Of a DNA stretch of 64,000 nt, positions 59,924 to 64,000 are shown in pieces. The first letter of the stretch is position 1, and every line of letters begins with the position of its first letter. The notes beneath the pieces are model-generated. The model searched no databases and was not told the origin of the DNA. It was given only the letters and a program-made list of their open reading frames with translations. The translations under genes were made by a program, and so were the position numbers. The stretch comes from a virus, in IMG/VR virus record IMGVR_UViG_3300044940_000489, positions 55,537 to 119,536 of that record. The stretch is one strand, 5' to 3'.

Positions 59924-60345
59924 AAGCCATAGTTTGGGTTGGCCTCAATCCTTCGCCCAAGAACACGACTCCAGAGACTGCTTTTGTAGGGTCTCCTAGC
60001 GGCAAAAACTTGGCCAAGTGGCAAGTTGAAGTAGACAAAAAAGTAAAAAGCCCCCTGCATCATAAAATGTATAATCTTTGTACAGTCGTCAGTTCTAGTG
60101 AGCGAGCTATTTCGCAAGAAATGGCAGACGTAGGGGCGATTGCCAGGATTTTGAAGCATTACAGAAATAATGACACAATCGTTGCGCTCGGCAATAAGGC
60201 CTCTAAGATACTCTTGGCAAACAATATCCCACACATTAAAATGCCTCATCCAAGTCCCGCAAATAGGCAGCTAAACAACCATGTTTTTATAAAAAATAAA
60301 CTAAAATATTTAAAAAATAATATTATGGGGAGTAAATTAAAATGA
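59920..60345 (+). CDS. Uracil-DNA glycosylase superfamily protein
   Basis: 141 residues. Opens IVWVGLNPSPKN, the GxNP motif of UDG-fold proteins, has IVALGNKASKILL in the middle and MPHPSPANRQLN at the end, matching the HPSP/A-N-R type motif of motif 2. It is shorter than most UDGs (~200). It may remove uracil from phage DNA or be a non-catalytic DNA-end binder; the acidic water-activating residue is not evident. Confidence 0.65.
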   Translation: MKAIVWVGLNPSPKNTTPETAFVGSPSGKNLAKWQVEVDKKVKSPLHHKMYNLCTVVSSSERAISQEMADVGAIARILKHYRNNDTIVALGNKASKILLANNIPHIKMPHPSPANRQLNNHVFIKNKLKYLKNNIMGSKLK

Positions 60346-60578
60346 AAAGATACAGAGTAATATGGAGTGTACAGACTAACGAATTCGTTGTACCAGAATT
60401 AATGGCTAAGCCCATCGGAAGCAACGAGGCATCCTTTGTTGATTTCGATGATCTGGATGAGGCGAGAGCCTTCCAAAAGGGTATCCGTGCGCTCTCCGAT
60501 AGATATGGCCAGATATATGGCATGTCTAAATTTATAGTAAACAATGGCCCATTGATAATTGATAGATTAGGCGAATAA
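60342..60578 (+). CDS. Hypothetical 78-residue protein
   Basis: ATGA overlap with the UDG-like gene. Beta-alpha-beta pattern (YRVIWSVQTNEFVV, DDLDEARAFQKGIRALSDRYG), as in small ferredoxin-fold proteins. Function unknown. Confidence 0.45.
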   Translation: MKRYRVIWSVQTNEFVVPELMAKPIGSNEASFVDFDDLDEARAFQKGIRALSDRYGQIYGMSKFIVNNGPLIIDRLGE

Positions 60579-60599
60579 ACCTAGATCGGTAAATACAAA

Positions 60600-61064
60600 A
60601 TGAGATTGCCGCTGGTTTTGCATCCTGATCCAAGACTTTTAATAAAAAGTACGCCAATTGAGGCGGCCAAGATTGCGCATGAAGTGGCGTTTGTCAGAGA
60701 TTTGGTAGAAACGATGATTTATGAGGGGGGCATTGGCATATCGGCCCCTCAAGTTGGACGAAATGTACAAATAATAGCTATATCTACGATTCAATCGGAC
60801 CCCAAGCACGGGATTCCAGCAACGGTAATGTTTAACCCAGAAATCACTTATTGCTCTGATAAAAAGAGCGTTTTCGATGAAGGATGCCTGTCATTTCCTG
60901 GGGAGTCCTGCCAAGTCACAAGAAGTTCATTAATACGCGTTAAATTTTTTGACTCGAATGGCAATTTGAGACATAATACATATGTAGGCATCACCGCTAT
61001 CTGTATTCAGCACGAGATCGACCATTTGCAAGGCATAACCATGAAAATGCGATCTAATAAATAA
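60600..61064 (+). CDS. def: Peptide deformylase
   Basis: 154 residues. All three PDF motifs are present: GIGISAPQVG (I), EGCLSFPG (II, metal Cys) and QHEIDHLQG (III, HExxH-type with both His). It removes the formyl group from nascent peptides. Length is normal for a short phage PDF, lacking the long C-terminal helix. Phage PDFs are thought to support heavy phage protein synthesis. No clear SD before the ATG. Confidence 0.92.
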   Translation: MRLPLVLHPDPRLLIKSTPIEAAKIAHEVAFVRDLVETMIYEGGIGISAPQVGRNVQIIAISTIQSDPKHGIPATVMFNPEITYCSDKKSVFDEGCLSFPGESCQVTRSSLIRVKFFDSNGNLRHNTYVGITAICIQHEIDHLQGITMKMRSNK

Positions 61065-61079
61065 TAGAAAGGACATGAT

Positions 61080-61472
61080 ATGTCTGACCAAACATCCGCT
61101 AAACGATCTGAGATTCTAACGCCAGTAGCTGGATTGTCCGTTTGGGAACTGACCCCAGATATGAAGCAGACACTGAGCGACCTGTCTAAAGAAGTATTTG
61201 GCAACAGCAGAGCCTGGGAAAAACTAATCAAAAAGGGCGAGCTGATCCAGGATACTGAAAATAAAAAAGCAAAGCGATGGGTTCCGCTAACCTTGGAAGA
61301 AGTCGCCACTAGGATGTTTATTATTAAAGAGCAAAGAGACTTGGAAGCCAAAATGGCGTCGGAGTCAGAAAAACAAGGAGAATCGAATGCTCAATCTAAT
61401 CAAGAAGTCGGCAGCAGCGCTGGCGATGATGGCACTGCTAGTTCCACAGTTGAGTCGGGCTCAGCTGACTGA
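61080..61472 (+). CDS. Hypothetical 130-residue protein
   Basis: AAAGGA before ATG. Helical N-terminal part (MKQTLSDLSKEVFGNSRAWE, LTLEEVATRMFIIKEQRDLE) and a Ser/Glu/Asp-rich low-complexity tail that is co-encoded with the signal peptide of the next gene over 86 bases. Unknown. Confidence 0.5.
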   Translation: MSDQTSAKRSEILTPVAGLSVWELTPDMKQTLSDLSKEVFGNSRAWEKLIKKGELIQDTENKKAKRWVPLTLEEVATRMFIIKEQRDLEAKMASESEKQGESNAQSNQEVGSSAGDDGTASSTVESGSAD

Positions 61473-61815
61473 AATTACTAATGCCAACGCAGAATCAATA
61501 CTAAAGCAGTCCAAGACTCTGGTACTGGTCTTGTTTTATGCCGATTTCTGCGGCTACTGCAAACAACTCGAAGCAGAACTGGTAAAGAGGCAGCCGCAGC
61601 TTAGCGGTAAGCTTCTGCTCGCAAAAGTAGATATCGTTTCCAATGGTATTGGGCTGCCAGCCGTACCCGTACTAGTTCTTTTTGATGGCGGATCGGCGGT
61701 TGATTCAGTAGTCGGGTTTAACCTTGAAGAAACGGATCGCCTGATTGCGCTGGCCACTAAAAGAGGAACAATTCCGCTTAGGCCTTCGCCAAACGCCAAA
61801 GAGGCAAGAAAATAG
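61387..61815 (+). CDS. Exported thioredoxin-like protein
   Basis: 142 residues, AAGGAG before ATG. Signal peptide (KKSAAALAMMALLVPQLSRA, cleavage near residue 25), then a thioredoxin fold with LVLFYADFCGYCKQLE (active site Cys55-Gly-Tyr-Cys58) and a cis-Pro-like loop AVPVLVLF. Likely a periplasmic disulfide reductase or isomerase. CGYC differs from the CGPC of thioredoxin and resembles DsbD/C-type or glutaredoxin-like sites. Confidence 0.8.
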   Translation: MLNLIKKSAAALAMMALLVPQLSRAQLTEITNANAESILKQSKTLVLVLFYADFCGYCKQLEAELVKRQPQLSGKLLLAKVDIVSNGIGLPAVPVLVLFDGGSAVDSVVGFNLEETDRLIALATKRGTIPLRPSPNAKEARK

Positions 61816-61818
61816 TAT

Positions 61819-62022
61819 ATGTGCATCATCTGCGTCGAGTTAGACAAGGAACGCATGACTAAAAACGAGGCCCTTCGCGCCATAGGAGAGCTATCTATGT
61901 CAGATAAGAATGACACAGAGCATTTGGAAGAGCTAAAGTCTTCACTAGAAGGCGCCCCTGAGCTTCCTCAGGGGTCTGGCGAGCTTTATGATAAGCTGCG
62001 GGCGGTTTGGCGAGGAATGTAG
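61819..62022 (+). CDS. Hypothetical 67-residue protein
   Basis: MCIICVELDKERM start with a CxxC. An alternative start at ATG 61855 has AAGGA four bases upstream and would remove the CxxC. Acidic, helical remainder (DTEHLEELKSSLEGAPEL). Unknown. Confidence 0.45.
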   Translation: MCIICVELDKERMTKNEALRAIGELSMSDKNDTEHLEELKSSLEGAPELPQGSGELYDKLRAVWRGM

Positions 62023-62030
62023 GTGGGGCC

Positions 62031-63035
62031 ATGTTTGACTTTGGATTTGGGGACTCTCCTGGCATAAGGTCACTGCTTAAGTCAATTCGCGGCAGTGGAA
62101 GAGTAGAGCTGGAAATTTCAGATCTATATTATCAACATAAAACTGGCAACGCACTGCTAGTCACTCATTTAAAAACACTGATTAGCAGATTTGCTGGTAA
62201 ATGCTATGACCACGTATTCGTTACCGCAGGTGCAGAGCACGCCATAAATACTTTGCTTAGAGCCCTTCGGCCAACGCTAACTAAAATAAAAAACACTAAT
62301 TTAACTGCTATCTCTTTTGAGTCCCCCTATTTCAGTCACTACGCCGATATGGCCGAAAGAGCCGGATATTTTCGCATAAGTGGCAGCTTGCCGGGCCTTG
62401 ATTACATTCGCCTTATTGATTCCCCATCTAACCCAGAGGGCAAAATCAGAGCCGATGATGGATCGGCCAGCACTATGGCCAAATATGTAATTTGGGATGG
62501 GGTTTATCATAATGACATTTACTGTAAAAACTTATATTTTAAGCCAGCTCATGATTTTTATGTAGGAAGCATTGGCAAGATGCTGGGCATACCTGGCATT
62601 CGATTGGGTTGGATTGCTTTCGATAATACTGTCAATAAAATCACTAAAAAGCCTGCGGACATTGCAATAGCCCACGAGATCTACTCTGAAACTTTAGGAG
62701 TTAGCGGAGCCTCCCAGATTGCTGCTATAAAAATTATTTCTGAGACGAACATGGATTGCTTCTTTAAGAACGCGGCCTCAACTGTGGACTCCAATAGAGA
62801 GCTTATGACGGGTCTGGAATATCTATCCGGGACAAAAGTTCCGGATAATGGGATGTTCTTTTATATGCAAACAGATAGCTCAATACGTGAGCTTTTTGAC
62901 AGGGTTGGGGTCACTTACATACCGGGCGAACAAATAGGAAGTACTGAGGATTTTATTAGGCTAAATTTGGCTCAAACAAATGATCTTACAAAGAAAATGG
63001 TAATGGCCATTAGATCGGCGGATCGTAAATGCTAA
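62031..63035 (+). CDS. PLP-dependent aminotransferase-like enzyme (fold type I)
   Basis: 334 residues from ATG 62031 behind AGGTGGGG. Motifs in order: HVFVTAGAEHAINTLLRAL (PLP phosphate region), SPSNPEGKI near 130, VIWDGVYHNDIYC (Asp and Tyr contacting PLP) and GSIGKMLGIPGIRLGW with the PLP Lys near 183, then a small C-terminal domain. Arg for substrate carboxylate lies in DFIRLNLAQ near the end. Shorter than the usual ~390. Aminotransferases are rare in phages; it could make a modified nucleotide or peptide, or supply an amino acid. Confidence 0.8.
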   Translation: MFDFGFGDSPGIRSLLKSIRGSGRVELEISDLYYQHKTGNALLVTHLKTLISRFAGKCYDHVFVTAGAEHAINTLLRALRPTLTKIKNTNLTAISFESPYFSHYADMAERAGYFRISGSLPGLDYIRLIDSPSNPEGKIRADDGSASTMAKYVIWDGVYHNDIYCKNLYFKPAHDFYVGSIGKMLGIPGIRLGWIAFDNTVNKITKKPADIAIAHEIYSETLGVSGASQIAAIKIISETNMDCFFKNAASTVDSNRELMTGLEYLSGTKVPDNGMFFYMQTDSSIRELFDRVGVTYIPGEQIGSTEDFIRLNLAQTNDLTKKMVMAIRSADRKC

Positions 63036-63358
63036 CTAGACTATCAATGATGGTAATCTTTTTTGTGACAGTATTAATTTTAGCGCTTAATATTCTTATG
63101 GTTACGCATTTAACTACAAAAACCGTCTACGATATGGACCATATAAGAGCGCAGCACGAAGAAGATATACGGAGCACAATAATGACATCTTGCATATACG
63201 GAACCAAATACAAACCAGAAGTAGCTGCCCCAAGCAAATATTGGGACGAAAATAGCAACGTATACTACTGCAATGAATTTATGAAACGGCAGATGGAAAA
63301 TAATTACCCAGCCATGGTCATGAGACTGGGGCAGGGCAGAAAGAGAGACAGGAAATGA
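63029..63358 (+). CDS. Signal-anchored small protein
   Basis: 109 residues with an N-terminal hydrophobic helix (SMMVIFFVTVLILALNILMV), then a soluble domain with two Cys (TSCIYGTKY, VYYCNEFM) that may form a disulfide outside the cytoplasm. Overlaps the aminotransferase gene by seven bases. Confidence 0.5.
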   Translation: MLTRLSMMVIFFVTVLILALNILMVTHLTTKTVYDMDHIRAQHEEDIRSTIMTSCIYGTKYKPEVAAPSKYWDENSNVYYCNEFMKRQMENNYPAMVMRLGQGRKRDRK

Positions 63359-63618
63359 TTGCACCAAAAGTTATTTTTAAGCTCATCCTGGTATGCGCAG
63401 AGCCTCATGTCGAAAATCTGACTAACGTGTGGACTCCACAGGATGAGCTGGAATTTGGCAAGGCAAAAATCGAGTGCTCGGTTCTAGCGGATACCCCATG
63501 TTTAGGGGTCTTCACCAAGACTTTGGACGGCAAGTACGACAAAACCTGCATTAAAAAAAGCCTATTTCAGTACGAATCATACGAAGTGCAGGAATTGCCC
63601 CCTGGATTTAAGAATTGA
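63355..63618 (+). CDS. Hypothetical 87-residue protein
   Basis: ATGA overlap with the previous gene. Starts MIAPKVIFKLILVCAEP, with three further Cys (KIECSVLADTPCLGVF, KTCIKK). Ends 23 bases before the left end of the tnpB element. Function unknown. Confidence 0.45.
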   Translation: MIAPKVIFKLILVCAEPHVENLTNVWTPQDELEFGKAKIECSVLADTPCLGVFTKTLDGKYDKTCIKKSLFQYESYEVQELPPGFKN

Positions 63619-63641
63619 TGATTAAGATCAATCTAATTTAT

Positions 63642-64000
63642 GATAGAACTAAAAGAAAACCCATGGCTTTAGTCGTGGGATGAATTTTGAAAAAATATAA
63701 TGATATAATAGTGGTGCTAATAAGTTTGGTGTAGTATAATATATATGATTAGATCGTATAAATATAGAATTTATCCAAATAAAGAGCAAGCCCAAAAACT
63801 AGAGCAGTTTTTTGGGACTACACGTTTTATTTATAATTGGGGTTTGGAACAAAAAACCAAACAATATCAACAAGATAAGGCAAATCTATCTTGTTTTGAT
63901 TTAATTAAAAAATTAACAAAACTTAAAAAACAAGAAGAATTTAGATGGTTAAAGGATGTTTATTCACAAAGTTTGCAAGCATCTTTGAGAAATTTGGATA
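63642..64000 (+). mobile_element. IS605-family element with tnpB, right end outside window
   Basis: Left end GATAGAACTAAAAGAAAACC after TTTAT, LE hairpin CCCATGGC-TTTA-GTCGTGGG, then TTAATA-rich sequence with AATAAGTTTGGTGTAGTAT shared with copy 1 and an ATG at 63745. No tnpA (Y1 transposase) is seen before tnpB, so it looks IS1341/IS605-OrfB-only. Confidence 0.8.
63745..64000 (+). CDS. tnpB: TnpB (IS605 OrfB) RNA-guided nuclease, partial
   Basis: The first 85 codons are present: MIRSYKYRIYPNKEQAQKLE, then FFGTTRFIYNWGLE and WLKDVYSQSLQASLRNLD. These are the typical N-terminal strand and helix motifs of TnpB (YRIYP, RFIYNW, QxLQxSLRNLD). The RuvC-like catalytic part lies outside the window. 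TnpB proteins cut DNA guided by omega-RNA made from their own right end; this one could also serve the two TnpB-less copies. Confidence 0.88.
   Translation, partial: MIRSYKYRIYPNKEQAQKLEQFFGTTRFIYNWGLEQKTKQYQQDKANLSCFDLIKKLTKLKKQEEFRWLKDVYSQSLQASLRNLD

Noticed and set aside
1-64000. tRNA or rRNA genes
   Set aside because: I saw no cloverleaf with GGTTCRANYCC-type T-arm and no rRNA-like stretch; intergenic gaps are too short in almost all places.

Overview
This window is part of the genome of a large tailed dsDNA bacteriophage (Caudoviricetes). The evidence is a complete head and packaging set: large and small terminase, portal, MuF-type minor head protein, prohead protease, scaffold and HK97-like major capsid protein. 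It is accompanied by a near self-sufficient replication, recombination and proteostasis set: DnaE-type polymerase, DnaB helicase, DnaG-like primase, gp32-like SSB, UvsX, UvsW, SbcC/SbcD, RuvC-like resolvase, sigma factor, GroEL, GroES, ClpP-like protease and peptide deformylase. TAA, TAG and TGA all act as stops. Genes are packed with ATGA or TAATG overlaps, and GTG/TTG starts are frequent. No tRNA, rRNA or CRISPR array was seen. The host cannot be named from the sequence.

Layout: (1) 1-12,113, minus strand: large 'polyvalent' proteins carrying ADP-ribosyltransferase-like, EVQSD-type and GNAT-like modules, then neck or other virion proteins and a run of very small genes. (2) 12,126-15,371: a 45-bp IS605-like scar, a plus-strand island with six tandem, translationally coupled Q/L/W-repeat genes, a candidate small RNA or attenuator, and a Vsr-like homing endonuclease. 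(3) 15,427-19,187, minus: capsid, scaffold, small structural protein, prohead protease. (4) 19,251-20,487, plus: four small genes behind two copies of one 53-bp promoter repeat. (5) 20,484-33,516, minus: intein-bearing MuF protein, portal, structural protein, TerL, TerS, SbcD-like nuclease, GroES, sigma factor, UvsW-like helicase. (6) 33,698-56,350, plus: intein-bearing GroEL, SbcC, RuvC-like, DnaE, SSB, UvsX, primase, DnaB, AAA+ ATPase, ClpP-like protease. (7) 56,326-64,000, plus: accessory genes (subtilase, UDG-like, deformylase, thioredoxin, PLP aminotransferase) broken up by IS605/TnpB-family elements, the last of which carries a tnpB gene running off the window.

How it works together: the minus-strand block builds and fills the head; the plus-strand block copies and recombines the genome. 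SbcD and SbcC, and GroES and GroEL, are split between the divergent blocks that meet at about 33.6 kb, so each complex needs both transcripts.

The most unusual material is: the self-propagating Q/L-repeat gene cassette (12.5-13.6 kb); two ~280-bp TnpB-less IS605 derivatives that keep an omega-RNA-like 3' part with compensatory base changes, plus a 45-bp LE/RE fusion scar and a tnpB copy; a class-3-like (WCT) intein in GroEL with a degenerate LAGLIDADG motif; a PD-(D/E)XK-type endonuclease inside an intein of the MuF protein; a 24-residue segment shared between capsid N-terminus and protease tail that looks like a maturation site; and two 24-codon membrane-peptide ORFs at 10.7 kb.
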